Shown: positions 1 through 12,034, counted from the stretch's first letter. The stretch is 64,000 nt of DNA from Wolfiporia cocos (GCA_029448655.1 JACCLO010000006.1:1302001-1366000), one strand, 5' to 3'. A program made the numbers and translations. The notes: generated by a model from the sequence alone, not told the origin.

Positions 1-855
1 TCGTTCATTGCAGGTGGAACGAATAGAAGCGGGTAGCATCGACGGCCATCTCGGACCTTGACCTGGACGGATCTATATGTTGCTGCAGTGGCGTTTGGTG
101 TGCTTTGCGGGTTGGTGCGCGTCTCGTGCGCTGCTGATCTGCAAAGATGCAGATACCAAGCGATACCCTCTGATCCTAATATGCTGGGTGCTTTCGTCGA
201 GGCGTGGGTGACGTCGGTGTGCGGGGATCTGCGGGAGCCATATCGGTGGAGAAGCGCATGTACTTCGAGAACAGTGTATAGAGACTAAATGTGCGAGATC
301 CCTGAGCGTTCACACGGGGCAGCCGGGAGAAGAGGCACGAGATGGACGCCCGCGGGTGGGCGGCCGAGGAACGTGCGTGAGGTCATTGGCGTGGGCGTGC
401 GAGGCGCGGCCGCTCGTCCATGCACTTGACTTTTTCCTGACACTGCCCGCACGCTGACTTGTCTCTCGGTTCATCACGCTCGAAGCAACCAGACGCTCCT
501 TGCCGTCTCCATAAGATACGCTGCGCTTGCCGCTAATTTGCGGGTCGTGTGCCTCTTCTCCGCGGTCGTCTTCGTCCTCGTCCGCGGCTGCACTCCGAAC
601 TCCAGGGCTGAGCCGGAATCTTCTGGACACGCCTCGCAGCCGCACCGTCGCTCTGCACGGCAGCACAGAGGCACTCTACCGTACACCACCTCGTAGTCGC
701 CAATACACGTCAGCCCGACACCCGATCGTCCCTGAGGGCGGCATTTCGGCTTGCTCAGCCCAAATTTCAACTGCTGAACAGGAAGCAACCCCTGCCCGCG
801 TCATTGCCTCGCACCAGGCGGTCTCTCGTCTCAACCACCACCGTCACCCGCCACG
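1..855. other. No gene recognised; upstream of Nudix gene
   Basis: Only short overlapping open frames without family resemblance are visible. The last few hundred bases are pyrimidine-rich and probably hold the promoter and 5' UTR of the gene starting at 856. Confidence 0.4.
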
Positions 856-1428
856 ATGAGCAACAAGAGCAACAAGGGCCGCACAACACCGCGGGTCGTC
901 TGTTGCGCGATCCCAATAGCCCGTTCGGTGGGCAAGGTCCTCGTAATCACAAGTCGTAAACGGCCGAATAACTGGGTCTGTGAGTGCACCGGCCGCGTTT
1001 GCTTCCGCGCCCGCGTCACTGACTCTCCTGTCCCCGACGCCGCACAGTACCGAAAGGAGGGTGGGAGCCCACAGATGGGGTCTTGGAGGCAGCAGCGTCG
1101 CGGGAAGCCTTGGAAGAAGGTCTCATCCGTTCCTTCTCCGTCCCCCCGCCCCTTTCCTGACTCTCGCCCGTCACCTCATGCCTTACCTGTGCATTTTCTT
1201 GCAGCGGGCGTACGCGGCAAAATCACACGCTTCGTGACGACGATCCCCTCCGCGTCCTCGACGTACCACTTCTACGAGCTCGACGTCGCCGACCTCGACG
1301 CGGACTGGCTCGAGAGCAAAGAGCGGCGCCGCGAGTGGGTCGACTACTCCGAGGCCGTCAAGCGCCTCGCGTGGAAGGCCGAGCTCGCGCAGGGGCTGTC
1401 GCTCTCGACGCTCGCGCCCAACCGGTGA
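856..1428 (+). CDS. aps1: Nudix hydrolase, diphosphoinositol polyphosphate phosphohydrolase (Aps1/DDP1 type)
   Basis: Exons 856-979, 1048-1119 and 1205-1428 give a 139-aa protein, normal for a one-domain fungal DIPP. These enzymes hydrolyse the beta-phosphate of inositol pyrophosphates and also diadenosine polyphosphates. Exon 1 carries the strand leading into the Nudix fold (KVLVITSRKRPNNWV). Splicing at GTGAGT/ACAG recreates WVLPKGGWE, and exon 2 carries the Nudix box with the catalytic REALEE helix. Exon 3 resumes as AGVRGKITR and ends with the typical DIPP tail rich in W, E and R (KERRREWVDYSEAVKRL). Both joins keep frame and rebuild conserved residues, so the model is strong although no single open frame covers the gene. 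The ATG at 856 begins 20 residues before the first domain strand. Function is by family resemblance. Confidence 0.88.
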   Translation: MSNKSNKGRTTPRVVCCAIPIARSVGKVLVITSRKRPNNWVCECTGRVCFRARVTDSPVPDAAQYRKEGGSPQMGSWRQQRRGKPWKKVSSVPSPSPRPFPDSRPSPHALPVHFLAAGVRGKITRFVTTIPSASSTYHFYELDVADLDADWLESKERRREWVDYSEAVKRLAWKAELAQGLSLSTLAPNR

Positions 1429-3936
1429 CCGCGCCCGCGGCGCGGTCGCCGCCGTGCACGCGGCGGCGGGCGCACCGCCCAAAATGCTACGCCGGCGGCG
1501 CGCGGCTGCCTGCGCCCCGCGCGACGGACGGACACTGCACGCACCCGCCGCGCCCGCCGCGGACAGACACTCGCATCGCTTTCGCCCGCACTGCATCTGC
1601 TACCATAGAGCGCCCGGCCAGAGGACGCCCCTTCGCACAGCGCTGCTGCATATCTTAGCCACATCTCTAGTTCGTTTTGCCACTGCCAGATACCTTCGCC
1701 GCCGCCGCCCGCGCAGGTGTAGACAGTACATCTTTCGTGGTTCGCCATCATGTACATTAGTTCGCGCGTCGGGCTTCCGACAGTATTCGACTTAGCGTAT
1801 AGACCACTGATGCACGCGACGCGACGACGGCCGCGCGCGCACGCGGTGACGATGCCCGGCCGAGCACGCGGGCGTGTATCGACGGCGTGCCGTGGCGACA
1901 CATCAGTAAGTCCAGGGCGAACCGAGCGCGGGACGTTACGCTGACGACGGCTGGCTAGGACTTGTCTCGCAGGCGGATGGCGTCACGATTGCAATCCGCT
2001 GTGTTGCTTCTTCTTTTTCGCCCCGCGCGAGGTCACGGTGTGCCCGCGGCACCTTCCGCACAATTTCCGCATCCGTCGCGCCCCCTCAGGCTTTCTCGGC
2101 TCTGTGGGGACTTCGCAGACGTGTACGAGAGGCCTTGACTCGTTTGCATAGCATGCCATTTGCATTTGGCATGTGCCGTTGCCTCGTTGCAGGCAATGAT
2201 GAATGAAGGTTGTGAGTCTTCGTCTGACGTATACTCCTGACAGCAGGCAACGTGTCAAGCGAAATGCTGTGCACTCTGGCTTCATGGATTGGTGAATGGG
2301 GCGTCACAGAGTACATACACAAGAATGCGGCTGGTGCAGGCGCTTATGCATACAGCTTGAAATGAAGAATCAGCTCATTTACGCAGGTCTGATTGAGTTC
2401 GAGAGAAAGTTTTCTCGAGCCGCTATACAATCTAACCCATGGGACCGCATCGCCAACCCGCCCTGCAGAAGTTCGAGCTTCCTGTGCCAAGGCCGCTCCT
2501 TCCAGCATTCAGCGCACCGTCAGTCAGTCAGTATGTCCCCTTTTGGCTCGTACCTCCGTTCTATTTTGACCCCATGAGGACAACGAGTGTTCTGACGCGC
2601 TTTCCATTGTTCGAACTCTGCGCACGGGACATCAAAGTGGTCTCTTTCCTCGAGGTCGTAGCCACACTGCCATCTAGCTGTCACTGTCCTTATGGCCGAC
2701 TGGGGCAAAGCACCTGGCGGAGAAGTCTTCTCAGTGATCACAGGAGAGGCGATTGTTTCCCTTCGGGTGGTTTGTTTTGCATAACCGCTTGTGGTCGCCC
2801 GGCGTCACGCCCGAATGCCCGAGCTCGAGAGCGAAAGACTCCATGGTCTTCCCGCGAAGCTCACCGGGAGGTCTTTGTTCCTGATCAAATGAACTTGATT
2901 CCGTGTCCCGTGCCCATGCTGTTGTGACTATTCTGGCGGCGAGGACGGTCATGTCAATGCTGCATCCGCCGTCCTGGGACGGCTTGAACATAAAATGTAC
3001 GCTCCGGTGTCTTCAATAATTGCAATCTGCAGAAGCCCGCATGACAGAGTTCAGTCAATTAGATCCAGTCGACATGTGCCATCTCGAAGCGGCCACGGCG
3101 AAGCTTGTCAAAGAGATTTTTCTGTGCCCTGTGCTTCGGTCAGTGTGGCGAACCCTTGCGTGCTGAAAACGCCCCAACGGATTTCACGCCCCAACATATT
3201 TCCATCAGCGTATATTTACAACGTGGTTGCGGAGGCCCTGTGAATGTATGCCGCCCGGTCAGTGTACGTTCGTAATTGGCACGTCCTTGTTCTATCAACG
3301 GGAAACAACTCAGGCGCCCATCTGAAATTTGCTGGGAGCCACAGCAGGCTGCGTTAACTCTCTGCCGCGTATTCAGAGTTTATAGACCGCGCTTGTGCAA
3401 AAGAACTTTATCACCGGCAGACTGGTACTCTCTAGGTTAATTATGGCACCGCCACTCAGATTGTCCCGGTGAATAGCAAAATCTGCTCTGGCTTCTTTTC
3501 TGTAGGATCTGTTGCATTGACCGTGTAATGCCTGTTTGATGAGCAAATAGAAGTGAATTCGTAGAGCAATGCTGCCCTGCCACACGCGTATCGTCATTGT
3601 TCTCGGCAGGTGCGGTAGGCGTGCGGTGAGATTTGATGCCTGCACAGGATCCGTTCTTCCCGAAGTTCCTCCTACATGCACCGCCCATCTGGATGCTGAT
3701 AAGCTCATGTATTGCGTAATGTCAGTACTCGCTGCCCAACCTGTTTATTGTGCCACTAGCAGCATGTGCATTTCACATCAAAACAGCAATGCCGCCAAAA
3801 CAGCAATGCCGCCACGACATTGTGATGACGTCCGAGCGACCGTGAATACAGCGCGTACAAGAGAATAATAAACACGTGAATATTGTACATCCATGCCGTT
3901 CGAGCCATGCCATCCCACAGAGTATACGTGAGCACC
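1429..3936. other. Long intergenic stretch, no supported gene
   Basis: The first 500 bases are GC-rich 3' flank of the Nudix gene. The rest holds short frames on both strands with no recognisable domain and no convincing exon chain. An intron-rich small gene could be missed here. Confidence 0.4.
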
Positions 3937-5431
3937 CTACCCATCGTCTTCGCTGCCACCCTCCTCCTCTTCGTCCTCGTTGATGCCTGTGCCTCCATTC
4001 CACTCGCGATTCCATAGCGGGACACCGTTCGCATCCAGATATTGCGGAGGCACAGGGAACGGAGGGTTTCCCTGCTGTAAGAGGGTGTCACGCGCAACTT
4101 GCAGGCGCACGAGTAAGTCTTGGTGTTGCGACAGAAGCGAGCGGATGTAGTCGATGGCTGTAGCACACAGGATCAGAGTGAGTTAGCGGGGTCGGAAACA
4201 GATCGGTAAAAAGCACTGGGACGAGAAGCTCGCGCGAAAGGCGGGATGCGTGCTGAATACGTCGGAGATCGCAGAAAAACACATGCCACAGACGGCGCGT
4301 CCGTCGGAAGGAAGAGCACGGGCGACGCATGCGCATATATCAAGCCCAGCAGCAAGGCAGGGCAAATGCACACTCACTCTTCTGCAACACTACATTCTCA
4401 CTTCTCGGGCCCGCGCGCCCATCAAGCCCGGAGGGCTCGTCGGCCTTCTTCCGTCGCCGCTTCCCCTTCGCGCCCGGCTCCGTGCCGTCCGTGCTGCCGC
4501 TCCTACCCACGCCGCTTGACTCCTCGCGCGCGATTGCCTCGCGCAGCTCGGGCACGGCGACGCAGAGCGCCTCGTACCCGCGCCGGATGTTCGCGCGCCG
4601 CTTCTGCTCGCTCTGAATGTGGTTTGCGCGCTTCTGCGAGGGCGAGAGCAGCGCGGGCTTGGGGGCAGGCGCCCCGGGCGTCTTCGGTGTGCTCATGCTT
4701 GCGCCAGAGTTCGAAGCGGTGTTGACGTTGGCGACGGTAGAGCGCCGGGTGGGCTTGACGGGCGGCGGGTCGGCCAGGGAGAGCGTGGGCCGGGCACGCT
4801 TGGGCGTGCTGCCGTCGGGCGTGGACGCCTCTGCGTCGAGGAGCGTGCGCTTGGCGCCAGTCTGCGGGAGCATAATGAACGAGGGCGCAGAGGTCGACGA
4901 CGCGAGCGGAGAGCGCTGCGGGATCCCTGCGCCCTGTGCGGAGAGATGCTCGCTGAGCGGAGGGAGCGAGAACGGCGCGGCGGCGGACGGCGCGAGGTCG
5001 CGGATCGGCGGGATCTGCGGCTGCGATTGCGGGTGTGCCTGGCCGCCCCGCGCCCGCGTGCTCTGCGGATGCTGCGGGTGCTCGCGCACGCGCGACTGCG
5101 AGCGTGTCTCGACGACGGGGCGGGCGTGTCGCTCCGCCGCGGCTGCGCTGTACTGCTCGGGCGCGAAGCCCGGCCACAAGCCCGTGCTCCCGCCTGCGTT
5201 CGTGCTCGCTACGCTCCTGGCCTGTGTCGCCGGCCGGGCGGCGTGCGCCGCGGGGGCCGTGCTGCCGATGGACATGAGGTCCTTCGTTGCCTTGGCGAGC
5301 GCATCCCGGCCGTGGGCGATGTCGATCTGGGCGGCGATGCTGGGGTCGATGTCGTCTGCGCCGGTGGTGCGGTCGACGGAGGTGAGGAAGGAGCCGTAAG
5401 CGAGCGAGTCTTGGCGGGAGAGGAGGGACAT
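3937..5431 (-). CDS. bHLH transcription factor with a long loop
   Basis: Exon 1 is 5431-4378 and exon 2 is 4157-3937, giving 424 aa. The first 270 residues are low-complexity, rich in A, P, S and R. The bHLH domain starts near residue 271 with a basic region HIQSEQKRRANIRRGYEALC, in which the E and RR residues expected for E-box contact are present. Helix 1 is followed by a loop of about 40 residues rich in S, G and K (KGKRRRKKA). Helix 2 begins at ENVVLQK and continues after the intron as TIDYIRSLLSQHQ. The intron (GTGAGT...CTACAG) falls inside helix 2. The C-terminus is acidic (NEDEEEEGG). The domain resembles fungal Ino4/Max-like proteins, which bind DNA as dimers in the nucleus; the partner and targets are unknown. 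It is divergently arranged with the DUF4604-like gene, 187 bp apart. Confidence 0.85.
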
Positions 5432-5618
5432 CGTGCGGGGCCCCGACTTGATATACGCGCGCCCACGATGGCGGGGAGCTTGTGATAAATCCCCAGGCGG
5501 TGCCCTGTAATATGCCCTGCACGTGATAAACGCTCTGCTGCAGGCGGGACCTATTCCTTGTGTGCGCCCATCATCACCTGCGTACTTATCTCGCTCAATC
5601 TGCGTCCGAGCTGCGATC
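5432..5618. promoter_or_regulatory. Shared divergent promoter (bHLH / DUF4604-like)
   Basis: Only 187 bp separate the two start codons, so both promoters must overlap here. No clear TATA box was found. Co-regulation is an inference. Confidence 0.5.
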
Positions 5619-6253
5619 ATGTCCAAGGAACCCACACGGCACCAGCTCTCCTCGCGCCTCGCGTACAATGCCAACACACCTGCATTTCTTCGTAGGCTGC
5701 AGCAGCGTGTGAATGGCGGCGGCGACGAGGATGAGGACGATGAGTTTGAGTATGATGGCTCGGGACGTCCGCCGATCCCCACGCGCCCTGCGATTCCCGA
5801 GCGGCCGGATGATGACCCCGGCAGCGCGGACGAGGACGACGGAGACGAGAAGCCGCAGGTGGTTGTGCTCAGGGAGGGGAAGCACCTGAGCGAGCGGGAG
5901 GTTGAGAATGAGAAGCGCAAGGGTGAGGCACATTGCGCTCGTGTACGATGGTGCCGCTCATAGGACTATCTTATCCAGCCAAAGGCCTGCCTCCTTTACC
6001 TGAGCCTGACTCCAAGGACGAGAACGACTCGCAACCTTCCGCAGAGCAGGAAAGTAAGTCTGCAAAGTCTAGCAAACAGGCACAGGGCCTCTCCTTCTCC
6101 TCGTCAAACGCGGGCCCCAGCTCGAAGGCCAAGAAACGCAAGGCTGTCGGGGATGGCAGAGACGACGGCGCGAGCAAGGCCAAGGACAGTAAGTCCACTA
6201 AGAAGCCGAAGAAGGCGCAGAAGAAACTGCTGTCCTTCGGAGACGATGCATGA
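5619..6253 (+). CDS. DUF4604-like nuclear-type acidic/lysine-rich protein
   Basis: Exons 5619-5922 and 5979-6253 give 192 aa. The start at 5619 gives the N-terminal signature RLAYNANTPAFLRRLQQRVN, the conserved start of fungal DUF4604 proteins. An acidic stretch follows (DEDEDDEFEY), then IPTRPAIPERPDDD, VVVLREGKHLSEREVE, and across a 56-nt intron AKGLPPLPEPDS. The C-terminal third is rich in lysine and serine and ends KKLLSFGDDA, again family-like. There is no signal peptide or membrane segment. The composition suggests a nuclear, possibly nucleic-acid-associated protein, but no biochemical role is known to me. The longer in-frame start at 5523 is less likely because the added residues are unlike the family. 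Confidence 0.75.
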
Positions 6254-7014
6254 GCACGTATGTGCCGCATTACTACATCAACCACGATTGCGGCAGGTGC
6301 GTTGCCTCTGCTCGCTTTTGTTCGCGTAGTCACCGCTTTCATTGCAGCTCTCTCACCGCTGCTGCTGAGAAGGTTCTACCCTACCGCGCAGATATAGCAA
6401 GCAGCAACCGGCAGGCCCTTGGAGGCTTGCATCCCACTGTTGGGACAACTATTGATTCCTTGAGGAACTATTCCCAGGAGCTCGGTCCGCATCCGACCAT
6501 GCCCGAGATTCTATCAACATCTGCCGTACTTACAGCGCAACAAGGGTGTCGCGGAGTCCGAGACTTTGACGTGGACGTGCTGTGGATAGCAGACACGGCG
6601 CTAGATATCTGGGAAGGGTATGTACCAATAATTAGTACAGGGCAAGGGGCGATGGTGCACCTCTCAAAGAACGTGAATACAAACGTTGAGGGTTAGAGGT
6701 GCACAATCACATCTTGGGACTAAACAGGGCCTCAGGGTGTATCTTCAGAGTGGAGGAGTACTAAATGCATCAAATATAACGTGGTGTCGTTCAGACAAAA
6801 ACGCGAACAGACACAGTGTCGATGGAAACGTGAGCAGGGCATACGAAGTACAAGACAGAATGGAAACGTCAAGCGACATGTCCTTCGGCATCATCAGGTC
6901 CGTAGAAGCAAGCAAGCAATCGCGAGGGCTTTTCGGGTGCCTCCCCGCACAAGCCGAAGCGAGCATCGGCCGCGGCGGGGAAGATACACGCACCCGCGAG
7001 CTCGAGACGACGGC
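6254..7014. other. Intergenic, no gene seen
   Basis: This is the 3' flank between two convergent genes. A 148-aa open frame at 6250-6696 has no recognisable motif or codon pattern and overlaps the preceding stop, so it was not called. Confidence 0.4.
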
Positions 7015-9131
7015 TCACGCCAGCACGCCCAGTGCAGACAGCCGGCCACGGACCTTCGACACGAGCCCGCTCTCGCCCCTGCTCTTCACGCCGAACGAGA
7101 GCACCGACACACGGCTGCGCGGCACCGCGTCCGTCACCGCCGCGCGCGCGCGCCTCCTCGGCGAGTCCTGCGCGCCGGACGCCTTGCGCGACGGAGAGAC
7201 GAGGATCCGGGGGGACGTGCGGGGCGAGGCGGGCGCGGAGACGAGCGACTCGGGCACGGAGGCGAGCGACGGGGGGTGCGCCGGGAGGTGTGCCTTCGAG
7301 CCGCCCAGAAAGCTGCGGCGGAAGGCGGAGGGCGCAGCGCGCGTCTTCTGGCGCGTGCCGCTCCCGCCCGCCTGCGGCTCGCCGCCGCCCTGCGCCGGCG
7401 CGAGCGTCGAGAGCAGGCTCGAGCTCGAGCTCGACGGCAGCGCGGCGGCGGACATCGCGGGCGTCGCTGGGGCGGGCGATGGCGACGGGGAGGGCGGCGG
7501 GGCGGAGGAGGCGGCGGACGGGGAGGGCGCGTGCGCGCGCGAGCCGTGCGGCTTGCGCGAGCCCGCGCGGCGCAGGGAGACGTCGAGCGTGCTCGCGACG
7601 AGCTCGTCGAGGAGGTCGACTGCGTACCCGGGGAGCGGGATTGCGTCGTCCGCGAGCGCGGCGAGGATCTCTGCTTTGCTTCGCGGTAGGGTGCGTGGGG
7701 AACTGTAGATGCGTGCCGTTCCTGAGCTCGAGCTCGGGTCGAGAGGTGAGCAGAGGGAGGAGTGCACGCGGGGATGGGAGACGGATGAGGAGGACGAGGC
7801 GAGCGGTTGTGGCGGTGTTGGGCGTGACGTTGGGTGCAGCTCGGGAAGGTCGGGTGTGAGCGAAGATGAGGAGGGCTCGGGTTTGAGGTTGGCGTGCTTC
7901 GAAGGCGTGTTCTGTGGCTGGGGAGGGGTGAAGACGAATGGGTTCGTGCGCAGGCGCAACGACCGGACGCGGGTCATCGTCTTGCGCCGTTGTCCCGCTG
8001 CGAAGCGCGCCATTGCAATCGAGCGGGCGGGCAAGGGCCTCAGCGTGGGCGATCGCTCGAAGAATTGTGCCGTCGGTTCAGCCTTTCTACGGCCCGTCTG
8101 CCGAGGCGATGCCCTCCCGCTCTCGCTGACATTCGCAGTAGGACTCACAGCAGACGACCCCTCCTTGACACTCATCAGCTGCGTCATGCGCTCCTGCAGC
8201 TCCTTCGTCATCATCTCCCTCTGCTTCCCCCTCCTCTCCGCCAGCCACCTATCCCTCGCCATCTCCCTCACCTCCACCTCGCCTGCCTCCGCGTTCAACC
8301 TCTCCCTATCCCTCAGGCACGCCTGCAACCGCTCCACCTGCGTGCGCGCGTCCGCCGCCTGCGCGCTGAGGGCGGCCGTCGCGCGCTGGAGCGCGGCAAT
8401 CTGCTGCGCCGCGGGCGACGGCTCTGCTGCGCAGTGCGCGAGCGACGTGCGCAGTGCGTCCTGCGCGAGGGCGTAGCGGAGCTCGCGGCGCGCGGCCGGG
8501 CTGAGGTTGCGCGGGCGCGGGGAGAGCAGCGGGGAGACGGGCGTGGGGCTCGCGGCGGGCACGGAGGAGCGGCCCGGGGTGGGGATCGACACGGTGAGCG
8601 AGCGTGCGCTCGGGCTCTGGCTGTCGGTGTCCGGGATGCTGCAGCTGGTCGGTCAGCAGCGGCGGGCTGCGCGGGCCGGTGGACTTACAGCGATGGAGGG
8701 GCGCTCGGGCGGCGGGAGGGCTGCGGGGCGTGCATCCTGCGCGAACGTGTCTTGTCCTGCGATTGGTGAGCGCGAGGGCTATGGGATCGGAGGCGGGCGG
8801 TGTGGGCTGTAGCGATACTCACCCAGAAGGGCTCGCTGGGGGTGCGATTATAGGCAGGTGCGGTTGGCGACCGGTGAGGCCGGTCAGACTTCAAATGCCT
8901 CGATCGTGCAGGATTCTTCCCGAGCTTGTTGGGATCCACGATGTCGCCAAGCGTGTCCATGTCCTCCACGGATGCGCGCAGAGCCGTTGCAGCTGTTGGC
9001 ATGCCAGCAAGAGGAAGCGGGAGAGGGTGGGCGTTCGCGCGGGAGGCTCGTAGCGTGCGAGAGTTCTTGCAAATAGCACAGGTTTCGGAGCAGGAGATCG
9101 GCGCGAGCAGTTCTGTAAATACATTCGTCAT
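7015..9131 (-). CDS. Hypothetical 666-aa low-complexity protein with coiled coil
   Basis: Exons 9131-8823, 8756-8689 and 8638-7015 join with canonical splice sites and keep frame throughout. The first 25 residues contain a small Cys cluster (CSETCAIC). The middle carries a predicted coiled coil (about residues 170-285: IAALQRATAALSAQ, TQVERLQACLRDRERLN, WLAERRGKQREMMTKELQ). The rest is a Ser/Pro/Ala-rich region with several S/T-P sites, including LSPRPRNLSP. A short conserved-looking helix (RSKAEILAALADDAIPLPGYAVDLLDELV) sits near residue 450. No signal peptide or transmembrane helix is visible. The layout resembles cytoskeletal or cell-cycle scaffold proteins of basidiomycetes, but I do not recognise a family. 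Confidence 0.72.
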
Positions 9132-9820
9132 ACGGTTAGCGTAAAGTTGATTCGATCAACCATATTCTCGTATCTATCTACGCCGCTGTCTTCATTTGAG
9201 GCCCTCCCTAGGAAACTTGGCGTGGCTGCAGTAGGTACTTTTGGCGACCACAGCCGCAAAAATAAACTTTATTCCCGTTGTTATCGATTTCGTATACGGG
9301 ATGGGGTCGCTGCAACGATCTAACAAAAAGCAGGGTATGGAGAGATACGCAAACGGTAATGCGGCTGTAGAGAGCACAGCGACGACGTAAGTGTGCTCAA
9401 GCTCAGCCTACTCCAAGCGCAAGATCTGTCGTTCAATGGCATATTATGCAGTAAGTCACATGATCTGCTGAGACACATTTGGCTTAGATTGGACTTATGC
9501 AGATATATTTACGGCACGAATACATATGAATTTCGGATACATTCCATCTGACTACGCCACCTGCGAATCCCGTTGCACGCGCCGTGCTATGACGAGGTCA
9601 GTCGTTCGAGTCGGCTAATGGGAACTACCTCGCGATCCTCTGAAGTTTTTGCTTTTTGAATAGATGGTTCCTGCGTTTCTGACCAGAACACTCGGGTGAT
9701 AACCCAACTCATTCACATGCGTGCGTACAGGGCCAGTGCAAATCGGACTTTCGACATACATCTGCAATCTACGTAATACCATACAGACGACACACCGCCG
9801 ACAATCTCGCCTGTCGACCC
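9132..9820. other. Intergenic, no gene seen
   Basis: AT-richer spacer between two minus-strand genes. It must contain the promoter of the 666-aa gene and the CYP10 3' UTR. No open frame with family signal was found. Confidence 0.4.
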
Positions 9821-11825
9821 TCACCGCCCCGCGAGCTTTGCGTCCGCAATTGGGTTTGCATGGATCGTTACCTGTGCAGCGCAAATTTAGCACAAGATTA
9901 GCCAGGAACGCGCGGTTCGCGATCGGAGGAGTAGTGGAGCACGGAGCGCGCGTTAGGCGCGGCGGAAACGGATGGTCGGCGGAGAGCCCGTGCCCGCGGC
10001 GCTGGACGGTCGCCAGACGCTCGTGCGCGAGTGGGCGGTGCAGACGGCCTGGAGCGCGTGTGCGTGAACGGGGAGAACGGGGCTTACGTGGGTGAGCTTG
10101 ATCTCCGTGAGCGGCCGATTCTTGGCGGTCACCGGCGTGCGCTCCATCGCGTCGAGCGTCGAGTCTGCGCCGTCGATCACCTGTGGTGGCAGCGCGCGGT
10201 GTCAGTGGAGGGACGTGTTTGGCAGGGACGGTGGCCGGGCGCGTGGGCTCGTGTATGACACGCACCTTGCCGAAGATGGTGTACTTGCCGTCGAGGTGCG
10301 GCTGCTTGGCGTAGGTGATGAAGAACTGCGACTTGTTCGTGTCCGGGCCCGAGTTGGCCATCGCGACGATGCCGCGGCTGTTGAACTGCGGACAGAGTCA
10401 GCGTCGCGAGTAGTGCATTGATTGGGGTTATTAGGAGATGAGAGCTAGAATGAAGCAAGATTGAGAGAGGCGTGACGTCTGCCCTCCGAGCCTCTCTGTG
10501 AGTCACTCCGCTTCTTCCATTCTCTGAGCAGGGAGTCATCATTCGGTTCCGCCTTTAGTGCTGCTTCCGTGCTGCGTATGTCACGGAGAAGCATCGTCGA
10601 TCGCGGCCTTCCTGATGTCCATCTTTAAGCGATGCAGGGTTCGCAGCGCTCCACCAAAAAGAACAAGGGGTTAAGATAGGCTCTGGGAGCCCGGTGGAGA
10701 AATTAGAGCAATATCGGAGATCATGATGATGGTTAAATGCCGGAGGCAAGCCATTACATGGCCTCTGCGCACAGATCGCCACGCGCATGCCGTCCAGCCC
10801 AAGGTCAGAGCTCGCTATGATAAGTAGCCAGCAATGTAGCCTCAACGGGTCAGCATGGCGATTCATGCACCCGCGCGCGAAGTTGACGGTGACAACGCAG
10901 TGAGCACTGTGATCGAACATGGAGCAGAGCGCAGTACGGTGTCTTGATCCATGATAGCTCTCCAAGCTGTTTCAGTATGCCCGCCGGATGACGCAGGCGA
11001 GTGGTGTTCGGAACAGAGAACAATATCGCGGACAATGCACCCACGCGAAGATGGCGGCGACAACGCAGTGAGCACTCTGGGAAGAACCCCGCCTCAACGG
11101 GTCAGAAGGCGGACTCGTATGGTGTCTTGATTCATGAAAGCTCTCTAAACGGTTTCAGTATGCCCGCGCAGGGTGTTCGGATCAAGGACACTGCACGCGA
11201 ACCGTCGATCGCGAACAATATTGCGGACAATGCATCCGCGTGAAGGTGGCGGCGGCAGCGCAGTGAACACTCTGATTAAAACTGCAGCAGGACGCAGTAT
11301 AGCGCAGGTTCGAGCATGGTGCCCTGATCCATGAAAGCTCTCTAACTGTTTCAGTATGCCCGCGCAGGGTGTTCGGATCAAGGACACTGCACGCGAACCG
11401 CCGATCGTGCGGACACCGTCCTATTAATGCTGCGCTCACCTTGAGCGTGGAGCGGATCTCATCAGCAAAGGGCTGTCCCCAGATGCTCTGTCCGCCCTTG
11501 CCTGATGCGGAGGGGTCGCCGGTCTGGATCATGAATCCCTTGATGTTGCGGTGCCAGACGCAGCCGTCATAGTAGCCGGACGCGCAGAGGGCGAGGAAGT
11601 TCTAGCGGCGGGATCAGTGGCGGTACATGCGGAAGCTCGCCCAGGACGTGCACCTCTGCGGTCTTGGGCACCGCTTCGCAGAAGATCTCGAGCTGGTCGG
11701 CGTGAGCGGGGACAGGGTGGTGCGGGGCACGGCGCACCTTGATCTCGCCGAGGGTGGTGTGGAGGGAGACTGACTGGCGCGGGTTAGCACGGGCAGAGGA
11801 CAGCACGGGCAGAGGACAGCACCAT
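9821..11825 (-). CDS. CYP10: Cyclophilin-type peptidyl-prolyl isomerase, PPIL3/CYP10 type
   Basis: Seven exons: 11825-11823 (ATG only), 11773-11738, 11692-11654, 11601-11440, 10385-10266, 10180-10088 and 9871-9821. The product is 167 aa, close to the about 161 aa of PPIL3. Readable pieces are [88 protein letters not shown] and [16 protein letters not shown]. The catalytic Arg (HRN), Phe and Gln (GFMIQ) are present. The Trp of cyclophilin A is His here (QPHLDG), which is usual in PPIL3. Human PPIL3 is a spliceosomal cyclophilin, so a nuclear role is likely. Intron 4 is about 1.05 kb and holds imperfect tandem repeats, while the other introns are 45-216 nt. The gene is divergent from the G-alpha gene. 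Confidence 0.93.
10860..11421. repeat. Three imperfect tandem units inside CYP10 intron 4
   Basis: Units of about 175-195 bp run approximately 10867-11038, 11040-11231 and 11232-11420. Each contains a variant of GACAACGCAGTGAGCACTCT, then a Ser-codon-like GAAAGCTCTCTAA, GTTTCAGTATGCCCGCGCAG and GATCAAGGACACTGCACGCG. Units 2 and 3 are most alike. No coding role is apparent. Confidence 0.75.
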
Positions 11826-12034
11826 CGCAGTTGTGGCTGAGTGCCAATTGGCGCCACGACGGGCGGGCCAGCCGTGCGGGGAAGACCGAACGCCGGATCA
11901 CATCACGTCGACGAGCGCAGGATCTCAGCTTGCGCCTTCGATTCGCCTAAAAGGAGCCATGGGCCCTCGCAACTCCCACAAACGCCCTCTGACAGCAACC
12001 GCCATCCCGCGCCCGTCCCCCCGCGCCCGCACCG
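11826..12034. promoter_or_regulatory. Shared divergent promoter (CYP10 / G-alpha)
   Basis: The two start codons are separated by 209 bp, so both promoters lie here. No obvious TATA box was found. Confidence 0.5.

Noticed and set aside
4340..5920. 526-codon minus-strand frame starting upstream at 5920
   Set aside because: The first 163 codons run through the divergent promoter and antisense to the DUF4604-like gene. The bHLH start at 5431 fits the promoter layout.
6686..7708. 340-codon plus-strand frame
   Set aside because: It lies antisense to the 666-aa gene in GC-rich DNA and has no domain. It is a composition shadow.
9615..10361. 248-codon minus-strand frame over the CYP10 3' half
   Set aside because: It reads through introns 5 and 6 of CYP10. 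The spliced cyclophilin matches the family, while this read-through does not.
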